Of a stretch of 64,000 bases of DNA, positions 25,222 to 36,007 are shown piece after piece. Position 1 is the stretch's first letter. Each line of letters starts with the position of its first letter. The DNA is from Sipunculus nudus. Its lineage: Eukaryota; Annelida; Sipuncula; Golfingiida; Sipunculidae. The stretch covers positions 73,362,300 to 73,426,299 of the forward strand of contig CM049314.1 of the NCBI GenBank assembly GCA_026874595.1, in the 5' to 3' direction. The position numbers were made by a program, and so were the translations under genes. The notes beneath the pieces are model-generated. The model did no database searches. It was not told the DNA's origin and worked only from the letters and a program-made list of their open reading frames with translations.

Positions 25222-25289
25222 CACGTGACTCGGAAGTCAGGTGTCGCTGGCGTAGACCGTTCAAGGCTACACGTGAGCAGAGACACGTG
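25222..25289 (+). promoter_or_regulatory. Cluster of three canonical CACGTG E-boxes
   Basis: CACGTG occurs at 25222-25227, 25270-25275 and 25284-25289. The last two are separated by 8 bp (AGCAGAGA), close to the tandem E-box arrangement bound by CLOCK:CYCLE/BMAL1 in clock-gene promoters. The cluster lies about 190-255 bp before the GTATGT donor of the predicted first tim exon. The motifs are seen directly; control of tim is inferred from the gene's identity and position. Confidence 0.5.
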
Positions 25290-25379
25290 ATGCAAATTAC
25301 ACGATCCGGTATAAGATGTGAATGTTGAGCTCAGCAGGTCAAATCTGGTGGCAAGCCAAACAGCATACACAGACTGTAC

Positions 25380-25478
25380 CAGGGCTTAGAAAAGACATAT
25401 ATCTGTGATATACATACTAACATCTGTGTTTTTATATCTATTGAAAATGGCTATCCCTGACGAGAACATCAATAAAAG
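25380..25478 (+). other. tim: Predicted 5' untranslated first exon of tim, with the start of an upstream ORF
   Basis: The 5' end is unknown; 25380 is an arbitrary limit. The 3' end is a good donor (AAAAG|GTATGT at 25479). It holds an ATG in a favourable context (GAAAATGGCT, 25447) reading MAIPDENINK. Spliced to the acceptor at 38701, this frame continues with 10 further codons and stops at 38730-38732, so it cannot extend TIM and instead overlaps the TIM start at 38714. The assignment rests on the donor, the E-boxes and the lack of another candidate. RNA reads across 25478|38702 would settle it. Confidence 0.35.
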
Positions 25479-26630
25479 GTATGTGACATACCAGTTTTTG
25501 TGCATAATTTTATTTATTTATTTATTTTTGTCACACTTAATTGCCTAAAGTTTTAATTTGTGACTAACTTCAAAACACTTTTGGCGATACTTACAATGCA
25601 TTTTTGATTTCAGTTATTTCATTTACCAGTGCTTTCTGTACTCTTGGAATTTAAATATGCAAAATTAGATATTTAATTTTAATAAAAATTATCTTTTACA
25701 AAGAAATTTAGAAATCTGTCTTTTTCTTTAAACTGTGAAAATAAACTGGCACATCACAATTGAATTAAAATGAAAGTAACTTCTTAAAATAACTATTTAT
25801 TTGGATCAGTTATATACACAGGATTATCAATTATTACATAATTTGATAATATAATTCAATTTATTTTTTAAAATATCAGAAGTATTAATAAGGATATGTT
25901 GAGCTCATTAATAACCACTATCTGTCTATGGAGATTTGGTGCAAATCTGCATTTATCTTCTATTGTTTGTTACTATTTCTGCATAATTGTGCATGTACAT
26001 ATCTTTAAAAAAAATTTTTTAACTAATTATTTAAAATCATTCATTGTATTTAAAGAGGGTTGCATACACCTGTAGATAAAATATGATAAATACCGATATC
26101 TGGCACTTAATGTTCCTTTTATGAGATTGGTGACATTATAAAAAAAACCCATTATTTAGAAACTTGAAGTAGTTAAATATACATTTTTAATGATCATCAT
26201 CCTAAGAAGGCTTGCTTTCATGTATGCATATATCATGAAAATTATTTCTTTGTTATTAGGATATTTTTATATTGTTCTGGTTAAAGGTTAAGTTTATGAT
26301 GGCGCTAGCTAAAAATTTATATTGGTTATTAGCAATAGAATGTTATAAAATTATAACATTTTTAGGGAAACATTGTTATATATATTCACCATAATATAGC
26401 TGGGATTTAGATTTTACTTTATGAAGTCTGTGAAAACAATCATGTTGATCTGCACTTATGAATTGCCTTGAATTTTCAGTACATGTTTGTGTTACCAGGG
26501 TATTTGGATTAAGAATACCAGTAATTCATTTTATGCCCTAGTTAATAGATGAGATTATTTGTTCAGACTCAATCATAGTCATTGATTCAGTCTTGTCATC
26601 CTGATTGAGGCTTATATTTACGGCAGTGGT
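25479..26630 (+). other. Start of tim intron 1, nothing recognised
   Basis: AT-rich sequence without a recognisable repeat, exon or RNA gene. Confidence 0.5.
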
Positions 26631-26912
26631 TCTTTTGAGAACCATTGATCTTTGTACTCATTGATGATACATTTATGGCAAGAACCATTGATCTTTGTAC
26701 TCATTAATGATACATTTATGGCAATGGTTCTTGTGAGAACCATTGGTCTTTGTACTCATTAATGATACATTTATGGCAATGGTTCTTGTGAGAACCATTG
26801 GTCTTTGTACTCATTAATGAAACATTTATGGCAATGGTTCTTGTGAGAACCATTGGTCTTTGTACTAAATGAGGACACATTTATGGAAATAGTTATTATA
26901 AGAACCATTATC

Positions 26913-27113
26913 AGGGGCTGATCCAGGATTTTGGAAAGGTGAGGGTCATGGCCTGGAAGACTGAAAAAAATTAAAAAAATGGTCCTAGAGCTGGTTTTGG
27001 GATGGGAAGTAGGGGGTCGAGGTCCAAAAAAAATTGGTGAGAAACCCTACAAAAAATGGGTTGGTTCAGCTTCAAAAGGGGGTTTGAACCCCCTTCTGGA
27101 TCTGCCACTGACT
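26913..27113 (+). mobile_element. MITE-like element with GGATCCAG-type inverted ends
   Basis: Starts CAGGGGCTGATCCAGGATTT and ends CTTCTGGATCTGCCACTGA. The ends are imperfect inverted repeats of the type CAGTGGCGGATCCAG. The same end sequence is seen at 4486 and 8203 in the left-hand tandem array, so this is a dispersed family. It interrupts the 55-bp minisatellite. Confidence 0.6.
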
Positions 27114-27243
27114 GTTCTTTTGATTAATTGAGGATACATTTATGACAGTGGTTCTTGTGAAAACCATTGCTCCCTCAAGGACCATTGGTCTTTGTACTCA
27201 TTGAGGATATATTTATGTATGGTTCTTGTGGGAATCTTGTGGG

Positions 27244-27541
27244 GGCGGTGAAGTAATGGTTAAGGTGCTGGGCTCATGATCGAGAGGTCATGAATTCGAA
27301 TCCCTGTTAGACCCCCACCGTGCCAAGACCTTAAGGCAAGGTCCCAACCGCAAGTGTGCCTCTGTCCACCCAGCAGTAGAAATGGGTACCAGTAAATACT
27401 TGAAAGGTAACCTGCTATGGACTAGCGTCCAATCCAGGAGGAGTTTAACTCGCTTCACGATACCGAGACCGGGATAAGCTCCGGCCTGATGAGCAATTAG
27501 GGTTGGTTGTAAAAGACCAGCAGACTTTACCTTTTTTTTAC
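27244..27541 (+). mobile_element. tRNA-derived SINE
   Basis: The 5' part has RNA polymerase III promoter boxes: a box A-like TAATGGTTAAGGTGCTGGG (about 27254) and a box B-like GAATTCGAATCCC (27292-27304), spaced as in a tRNA gene, but the rest does not fold as a functional tRNA. A non-tRNA body follows (AAGGTAACCTGCTATGGACT, then CCGGGATAAGCTCCGGCCTG), then a T-rich tail. An 8-bp target duplication CTTGTGGG flanks it (27236-27243 and 27542-27549), and the target is a minisatellite copy. It resembles bivalve SINEs with conserved central domains; the family is not assigned. Confidence 0.75.
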
Positions 27542-27910
27542 CTTGTGGGAACCATAGCTCCCACAAGAATCATTGGTCTGTGTACTCTTTAATCATACAT
27601 TTATGACTGGGTTTTGTCAGAACCATTGATTCCACAAGAACCATTGATCTTCAATAGTTCTAAAGGAATGAGGATAAATTTATGGAAATGGTTGTCAGAA
27701 CCATTCATCTTTGTACTCAAGGAGATTTTTATGGCAATGGTTCATATCAAAACCATTGCTCATTGTACTCATGACAATGGTTCTTGTAAGAACCATTGGT
27801 ATTTGTACTCATTGAGCATACATTTATGACAGTGGCTCTTGTAAGAAGTGAAGAACCATTGCTTATGGAGAGTCACTTTTATGGCAGTGATTCTTGCAAC
27901 AACCATTGAT

Positions 27911-28272
27911 CTTTTTATTGGTCCTCTTGGTTAGGTCTGTTATTCTAAGGACCTTAATCAAGGTGTAGTGGAAAAGTGTGCCTTATGGTTTTTATATTTA
28001 TGACAATCTGAACTCACCATCACCTCATCTATCAGGAATACTCACCGTATTTTGATGCACATACATCATTGACACATGGCAGTAAATGCCTACTGTTTAT
28101 AGCTTTACCAGTACTGGCTGCCTGAGGTATTAATTGTTATAATAATTGTAGACTGCTGTATAACTTCCATGTTTGCCTCAGATTAAGCACTAACAAATGT
28201 GGCAATTATCTGACAGCTAAATAATACCCAGCCTCTAATAAATTTCACTTTATGAATATAAAATAAGTTATG

Positions 28273-28353
<81 letters not shown>

Positions 28354-29092
28354 TTGTATTTATATTTATATATTTATTTAAACATTTAATATTAGGTAAT
28401 TTAACTGATGACCTAAACTCACAAAGTTAAACCAGGTATATATCATGTGATGATGCACAGAAATTACATCAAAATGGTGAATGGTATGTGTCCTATTTTC
28501 TCCATGCATTTCTGTCATGTCATTAATGTTAAATTGTTATCAAAAACATATATACAGTATTAAAGACGGAGATGTTAAAGCAGAGCGTAGAAGGGATTTT
28601 GCGTAATGCAGCAGACATGTCTGTATTTTTCTTAGCTCTGGCTTTCATTGTTTACCGATACATGTAAGTCCATCTCTGAGGTTAAGTTCAAGGTCTTAAT
28701 TTGTTCAGTGACCCTTACACAAAGTGAGGTGAACATAGGCCACTGGTTTGATATGGCAGCTGGAAGGCATGTGGCATATTGGATCATACTGAGAGCATGG
28801 GAAGAAATTCAAGGTTATATGTGCACAGAGGTCAACAATTCAAACAGTACTCTGATCTCTGATCGTAGTGCAGGAATATAATATTAACATTTATATATGC
28901 TCCAAGAACTGATGTCCTTGTCTAGACCCATGAGGCAAGCAGTCTTACCAGAAATGTCAAGTTATATAATATTTACAGTGAGGCTAGCACAAGAATCGAT
29001 GCCTCATGCTCATAAACGTAGGGAGCTCTGTGTTAAACATTTTAACTTTGGACAGCTATGTCCTATCATTGAAGTAATGTTACAGGTAAGCA
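27911..29092 (+). other. tim intron 1 sequence with a TC/TA microsatellite
   Basis: Holds (TC)n (about 28272-28307) followed by (TA)n (about 28308-28341). No exon or RNA gene was recognised; the open frame at 28648-28881 resembles nothing known. Confidence 0.5.
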
Positions 29093-29240
29093 GACCTGGG
29101 GTCAATTCAAATATGTCAATTCCAATTCAAGAAACTTAATTTAACTTCAATTCAAATTCAATTCAATGTGCTGGAGAAAAATATCAATTCCAATTCAATT
29201 CAAATAATTTTTTTCAATTCAAATTCAATTCACAATTCAA
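29093..29240 (+). mobile_element. Left arm of a TTCAAT-rich element
   Basis: Begins GACCTGGGGTCAATTCAA and consists of degenerate TTCAA/TTCAAT repeats. The sequence ending AGAATTGACCCAAGGTC at 36007 is its inverted counterpart. The two probably belonged to one element now spread by nested insertions. Confidence 0.55.
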
Positions 29241-29434
29241 AAAGTTGCATTCATTTGTATACATTTCATTGAAGTGTAATAAGTGTTAACACAGGATTTC
29301 TTTTACTTTTGCAACTTGAAGTTTTGATCAGAATTGGTTAAATTTGCTATATGAAATATCATTAATTACAAGTTTTGCCATTTCATGTGGCAAGGCATAG
29401 CACCAAGACAGGTTTTACTAGTGCAATTAATAAA

Positions 29435-30192
29435 CAGTAGAACGCCTGTATTACGGTCACCATCGGGACTTGATAAAAGTGGCCTTAATACAGGAGTGGC
29501 CGTAATACAGGCTTTGATCAGGATAGGGGGGTTAAAATGTAACACGAAACCAAGTTCAAATCTTTATTAAAATCAACAAAATAAATGTATATACAGAGTA
29601 TTAGTATAATTACTGTTATCAATAAAAAAAATATTTACAATCACAACCCTATTTATAACAATTACCAACAATATATACAAATACAGTGTTTGTTATTAAA
29701 ATACAAACAGATTGTATATCAATAATATTTGTACAAATTAAATGACTAACACCCTGATTAAGATCCGGCTCGCATGACTGATTCCCAAACATACACGCTG
29801 GTGGGAACACATGCCTTACTGTTGTGCATAATAATGAGGCTGAGTGGGATAGTACTACACTGGCTACGTGTCAAACAACTCAGTCACAGTCGAATGGTTA
29901 CCTTAATCCAAGTATATGTGAGAGCGGACACTTGTATAATGATATTGAGGTCAGTAGTGGCCGCTCGATTTGTTTAGCTCATGTCAAAGAGTCACTGCCC
30001 CTGACTGTAATTGAGGCGTTTCCCGGCCTGCGGGACTGAGAGACCTGGCCGTAATATGGAATAGAGGAGTGACAGTAATTGACAACAAAATGATTATGAA
30101 ATATAATGGTCGATAATTTGGGACCGGAAAATCTGACTGTTAAAGACATATTGACCGTTATTAAGGCGTGGCTGTTAGCAGGCTTTCTACTG
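29435..30192. mobile_element. MITE with CAGTAGAA...TTCTACTG inverted ends (pogo/Tigger-like)
   Basis: Starts CAGTAGAACGCCTGTATTAC and ends AGCAGGCTTTCTACTG. The ends are inverted repeats of the type CAGTAGAACNCCTGTAT, with GGCCGTAATACAGG phrases inside each arm. No transposase frame is visible. Assignment to the pogo/Tigger group is by resemblance of the ends only; the TA target duplication is not clear. Confidence 0.5.
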
Positions 30193-30347
30193 TATATGCA
30201 AATAATCTATTTGGGGTGATGAAAAACATTAAAATTCTCATGATCAAGGGGTAGGTGGGGGGAGGGGGTACAGACAAAGCCCCCCTAGGCAAATGATAGA
30301 GGACAAGAGACCTTCCCCGGGCGTGCATCGCCCCCACCAAATTATTT

Positions 30348-31450
30348 TTAGTGAACCTGTGAGCTAATGCAATTGTGTGGCGTTGGCTGTCGTCTGTATG
30401 TTAAACTGTATGTTAATCTTGAAAAAGACAGGAGCAAGCATCACAAAAATTTATGCAAAAAAATAGCCATCTGAAAAACTCTCAAGTTTGTTCAAATGGT
30501 TTCGGTTGATGAATTTTGGTGGAGCTGGGTGAATTTGAACTTAGTCATTGGCCAAGTAAGCATACTGACATAGCAATCTCAGAAATGACTGGAGCTGGCA
30601 TCACAAAGTATTGTGCAAATGTTGATCACATGACTCATATTTGATATTGCAGATTTTGTGGCCCACCTACATTGACCTGTTTTTTTTATGGGTAAGAACC
30701 CTAACATTTTTGCCTCTTTCACCTTAAAAATGTTTATGATGAAACTGTCAAGTTGAATCTTTCAATTTTTCAAAGCTACATTCTATTTATAGCATAAGCA
30801 GACTGCCCAATGCATCAGATTTGGCACCAAAGTTCCTTCTGGATCTATTTATAGTTTTGGCTGACTGACAACTTTGTCAGATTATGCAACAGGTCAAGAG
30901 TTCATTCAGTGCAGCCAGGTACAGGTCAAAAGTTCACTCAGTCCACCCACGTGCAGGTCATGAGTTCACTCAGTGCAGTAGCATTGTCACAGTTCACTCA
31001 GGGCAACTGCCTTTCTCACCTAAGCCTGGTTAGACCCATGCATCAGACTCTAGATAAGTTTGATGAATTGGCCTGATATTTTGACCTGTATGTGTCATTG
31101 ATGGCTAGTGTCACCACCTACAGTGGCTTTTGCACAGTGTATGTGCCTGCTTATTTCTACAGAGGGTTTTGATATATCAGTCTGAAATTGGGCATATGTA
31201 TTTATCTCAGATAGCTTCCTTGTATATAAGACTGGTGGTGCCAGCTACTATCATTTTTGTGTTGTGTGCACCCATGCCAGAATTTCAGCAGTGATATTTG
31301 TGTGATTGTTTCTTATTCAAAATGTTTAGTACTAGCGTTGTTCATATATGTGGTAATTGTGTACTTGAAAAGTAATGGTCCAGCATTGAAGCATTATACC
31401 TGGTGTATATCCCATTGCACAGGTTCGCATTAGGCCTGTAGGCCTTGTTT
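30348..31450 (+). mobile_element. Family C element, copy 1
   Basis: Starts TTAGTGAACCTGTGAGCTAA and ends ACAGGTTCGCATTAGGCCTG followed by TAGGCCTTGTTT. A short inverted core (GCGAACCTGTG-like) is shared by both ends. Compare 37236-38270, which has the same order of internal phrases (AGTTTGTTCAAATGGT, a GGAGCTGGCATCA-like phrase, TGCACAGTG, CAGCAGTGAT). Confidence 0.65.
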
Positions 31451-31595
31451 AAAATACATGTTTGACTACACTTTTAATTTCTTTACATTTTATTCATTTA
31501 TTGAAATGTTCATGTTCAATGTCAATAAGCCATTATAGGGGCCTGTTCACATACCAGGCATGTTAAATATACTTGAATGGTATATGCCAGTCATT

Positions 31596-34003
31596 ATTGT
31601 ATCCGCCAAAACAAAGTTTTGCAGATACTATGTTTTCAACTGGGTGTTGCGGCCCTTCTGGAGAACTTGACCCAATTATCAGGTCACCTTTGAACTTGTG
31701 CCTGGCCTTTTTGCGTGGGCCTCTCTCCAGTGAGTCCACCTGTATGTCTATTTTGACACATTGACCCACATATCTCGGGAACCGTTTGACCAATCAGGCT
31801 AGAAATTTGCACAAATGTAGCCCTTGGATAGCTTTATAACATACACAAAAAATGGTTGCGCCAACTGCAACCATTTTTCCACAGTGTCGATTAATCATTA
31901 AAATTAATCATATCTCTGCAGTGGATGGACTTATCCACCTGAAATTTTGCATGTGTATATATCCTGGATAGCTTTCTTGATTTTGTGACAGGTGGCCCCA
32001 CCTACATTCAAGTTCAGGCTGCAGACATCCAGGTTAAAACTCAGGACTGGTTGGACATACCCTCCTGAAATGTTGCATGTGTATAGATCTCACATATCTC
32101 TTCATCATACACATAACTGATGGCGCCACCTGCAACCAGTTTTGCACAGCGTCTGTCTGTTTGTCTGCCAAAGGAAAAAATCACTCATATCTCGGTAGTG
32201 GTTGGATTTTTCTGCCTTTAATTTTACATGAAATTACATCTTGGATAGCTTTCTGGATTTTGTGGCATGTGGCACGACCTACATTTATGTTTATGCTGCA
32301 GACATCCATGCTAATATCTCAGGACAGGTTTGACATATCCCCCTGAAATTTTGCATGTGTATAGATCTCACATAGCCCTTTATCATACACAAAATTGATG
32401 GTTCTACCTGAAACAATTTTTGCACAGCGTCCTTCTGTTTGTTAGTTTTGGGATAAAATCACTCATATCTCAGCAGTGGTTCACTAACCTGCCTAAAATT
32501 TTGCATGTATATACATCTTGGTTAGCCTTCTGGATTTTGTGGAAGGTGGCACCACCTACACACACATTTTGGCTGCAAATATCCATGCTAACATGCAGCA
32601 CAAAACATGGTGGCGCCACCTGCAACCATGTTTGCACAGTGTCCATCTGTTCATCTGCCTTATCTCACCCATCTCTGCAGTGGTTTGAATAATTCACCTG
32701 AAATTCGGCATGCGTATACAATCCTAAATACCTTTCTTGATTTTATGACAGGTGGCACCACTTGCATTCATTTTCACGCTGTAGACATCCAAGCTCATAT
32801 CTCAGGAACCGTTTGACGGATTTGGCTAAAATTTTGCATGTGTACAGATCTCACATAGCTCTTTATTATGCGCAAAACTGGTGGCGCTTCCTGCAACCGT
32901 TTATGCACACCGTAAGTCTGTTTGTCTGCCATGGGATAATATCACTCATATCTCAGCAGTGGTTTGACATATCTGCCTAAAATTTGGCAGTTTTATACAT
33001 CCTGGAAAGCTTTCTTGATTTTATGACAGGTGGGGCCACCTACATTCTAGTTTTCGCTGCAGACATCCCAGCTCATATCTTGGGAACCCTACGACCGATT
33101 TAGCCAAAATTTTGCATGTGTATAGATCTCACATAGCTCTTTATCATACACAAAACTGGAGGGGCCACCTGCAACCATTTTTGCACAGCATCTGTCTGTT
33201 TGTCTGCCGTGGGCTAAAATCACTCATATCTCTGTAGTGGTTTAAAATAACTGCTTAAATTTTGCAGGTTTATACATCCTGGACAGCTTTCTTGATTTTT
33301 TTTGGCAGGTGGTGCCACCCACATTTATGTTAACGCTGCAGACATGCAGGCTTATATCTCAGGACTGGTTGGACCTATCCCCCTGAAATTTTGCATGTGT
33401 ACAGATCTCACAGCTTGTAATCATACACAAAATTAGTGGTGCCACCTGCAACCATGTTTGCACAGTGTCCATCTGTTCATCTGCCTTATCTCACTCATCT
33501 CTGCAGTGGTTTGAATAATTCACCTGAAATTTGGCTTGCTTATACATCCTAAATACCTTTCTTGATTTTATGACAGGTGGCACCACCTATATTTATGTAT
33601 ACGCTGCAGACATTCAGACTTATATAAACAGGACTGGTTTGACATATCCCCCTGAAATTTTGCATGTGTATAGATCTCACATATCTCTTAATCATACACA
33701 AAATTGGTGGCGCCAACTGCCACCATTTTTGCATAGCGTCCCTCTGTTTGTCTGCCGTGGGCCAAAATCACTCATATCTCAGTTATGGTTTGACTTATCT
33801 GCCTAAAATTTTGCATGTTTATACATCTTGGACAGCTTTCTGAATTTTGTGGTAGGTGGCACAACCTACATACACATTTCGGCTGCAGACATCCAGGCTA
33901 TTATGCAACACACCTCACTCTATTTCCCCTTGCCACTCAATCCATGCCTCTATTCACCTTTCCCACTCACAATTTTGGCGGATACACGTAGTCGCTTGAC
34001 TTC
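31596..34003 (+). mobile_element. Family B element with internal satellite, copy 1
   Basis: Starts GTATCCGCCAAAACAAAG and ends TTTTGGCGGATACACGTAG, giving terminal inverted repeats of about 13 bp. Internally it is built of tandem units of roughly 280 bp, each with two related half-units: a CTAAAATTTTGCATGTGTA...ACATAGC half and an ATACATCCTGGACAGCTTTC half. Both halves carry GTGGCGCCACCTGCAACC-like and CTGCAGACATCCA phrases. Short open frames here are by-products of the satellite. Confidence 0.7.
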
Positions 34004-34068
34004 CCATAATCTAGTTTTTGTGTTGTATGCATCCATGCCAGAATTGCAGCAGTGATGTTTGTTTAATT
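34004..34068 (+). mobile_element. Family C remnant (3' part), interrupted by the next element
   Basis: TTTTTGTGTTGTATGCATCC to GTTTGTTTAATTG matches the 3' part of family C at 31256 and 38080. The match resumes at 35797 after the insertion. Confidence 0.6.
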
Positions 34069-35796
34069 GTATCCCCAGACAAAGTCGGGGGATACTATGT
34101 TTTCATACCGGTCCCGCCGCCGCCGCATATAAATCTTGTTGGCGCGATAACCCAAAAAATATTTCACGGAACTTTACCAAACTTGGTATATGTATAGATA
34201 TGGGTAAGAGGACGACGCCTATTCAAAATGAGGTCATGACCTTTACTAGGAGTGTGTCCTTGACCTTGAATAGATCCAATTTTGGGGAAAATCACACAAA
34301 TTCTTTAATATCTCAAGAAATCTTGCATGGATTCATCCCAAAATCAAGTTGATGGAAGATCATGGATAGGGTTGTCATGTTCCAGAAACTGGTGGCACCA
34401 CCTATTATTCTTTACTTGTTTTCGTGCCGTTTAATACCCCCAAAATTGCCAACTTACAGTACTGTGAGCATTATAAGTAAAAAACTAATGGACAGATTTC
34501 TTTTATATTATGCATATACATAGGTATGGGTTATGGGATGATGTTTATTTAAATTGGGGTCATGACCTTTCCTATGCTAGTGGCCTCTACCTTGAATATT
34601 GCCATATATGGTGAAAATCACACACCTCTTATGATATCTCCAGTGTTGATAGCCATATGGATTTCAAACTTGACTTATGTATGGCCAACCACTAAAGTAA
34701 GAACCCTATAGGTTCTAGGGTCATGAGGTCAAAGGTCAAGGTCACTGGACTGGCATTTTAAAAGATACTGTGGATGCATTTTAAGCCAAACTTTCATCCT
34801 AGGTCTTCCATCTTGAATATATAGCTCACTTGCCAATAGTGGATGATCCATTTAAATGTTGGGGTCACAAGGTCAAAGGTCAAGGCCACAGGAGCTATCT
34901 GTCCAAAAATTAGTTTCTGGATGATAATTCCTGCTTTTATTGATGTATTGATTTCAAACTTGACTTATATTTGACCCATTGGAAAAGCAAGACCTGAATT
35001 GATTTTAGGGGCATGAGGTCAAAGGTCAAGGTCACAGGAAACCTCTTTAAAAAGATTGTGGATGCATTTTGAGCCAAACAATTCATCTCAGATCTTTCAT
35101 CTTGCACATATAGTTCACCTGCCAAGAGTGGAAGACCCCTATTAATTTTGAGATCACAAGGTCAAAGGTGAAGGTCACAGGAGCCATCTGTCCAAAAATT
35201 AGTTTCTGGATGATAATTCCTGCTTTTATTGATGTATGGATTTCAAACCTGACTTGTATATGTCCCATTGGAAAAGCAAGACCAAAATTGATTTTGGGGT
35301 CATGAGGTCAAAGGTCAAGGTCACATCTTTAAAAATATGTGGATGCATTTTCAGCCAAACATTTCATCTCAGATCTTTCATCTTGCACTTATAGTTCTCC
35401 TGCCAAGAGAGGAAGAACACTATCAATTTTGAGGTCACAAGGTCAAAGGTGAAGGTCACAGGAGCCATCTGTCCAAAAATTAGTTTCTGGATGATAATTC
35501 CTGCTTTATTGATGTATAGATTTCAAAATTGACTTGCATATGTCCCATTGGAAAAGCAAGACCAAAATTGATTTGGGGTCATGAGGTCAAAGGTCAAGGT
35601 CACAGGACACATCTTTAAAAAGATCAAGGTCACAGGACCAACATCTTCAACAAGATTGTGGATTGTTAGATGGAAGAAACAATAAATATGCCAAGTGTCA
35701 GTATATGCTGCTAAAAATGGGGGTCTATTCTTAAAGGGGGGGGGGGCTACTATGTCTGGGGATACTCTGGCACCTGCGGTGCCAAGAAATGTCTAG
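34069..35796 (+). mobile_element. Family B-related element with perfect GTATCCCCAGACA ends
   Basis: Starts GTATCCCCAGACA and ends near 35772 with the exact reverse complement TGTCTGGGGATAC, followed by CTCTGGCACCTGCGGTGCC. It contains tandem units of about 280-295 bp (AGTTTCTGGATGATAATTCC at about 34912, 35206 and 35485). These units carry many copies of GAGGTCAAAGGTCAAGGTCA or a close variant. It is inserted in a family C remnant. Confidence 0.7.
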
Positions 35797-35940
35797 TTGT
35801 TTCTTGTTCTAAGTATTTAGTACTTGCATTGTTCATATACATGTTACACATGTTCTTGAAAAGTAATGGTCCAGCATTGAATTTTTATACCTGGTGTAAT
35901 CTCATTGCACAGGTTCGCATTAGGCATGTAGGCCTTATTT
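35797..35940 (+). mobile_element. Family C remnant (3' end)
   Basis: Resumes the interrupted copy with GTTGTTTCTTGTTC, TTTAGTACTTGCATTG and the end GCACAGGTTCGCATTAGGCA. Confidence 0.6.
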
Positions 35941-36007
35941 CAATTCAAAAGCAATTAATTCAATTTTCCCTTTAAATCCAATTCAGATTCAGAATTGACC
36001 CAAGGTC
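35939..36007 (-). mobile_element. Right arm of the TTCAAT-rich element
   Basis: TTCAATTCAAAAGCAATTAA through AGAATTGACCCAAGGTC, the inverted counterpart of the arm beginning at 29093. Confidence 0.55.

Larger units (their letters stand above)
26630..27910 (+). repeat. 55-bp minisatellite with a GGTTCTTGTGAGAACC hairpin
   Basis: TTTGTACTCATTAATGA recurs at 26749, 26804 and 26859, which sets the 55-bp period. More diverged copies extend from about 26630 to 27910. Each copy contains the near-palindrome GGTTCTTGTGAGAACC. The array is interrupted by a MITE-like insertion (26913-27113) and a SINE (27244-27541). Confidence 0.85.

Noticed and set aside
27244-27320. Possible functional tRNA gene
   Set aside because: The A and B boxes are present but the sequence continues into a SINE body, and a clean cloverleaf with acceptor stem is not formed.
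32077-34055. Series of 70-90-codon frames with similar sequences
   Set aside because: They repeat with the satellite units of family B and carry no codon bias or conserved domain.
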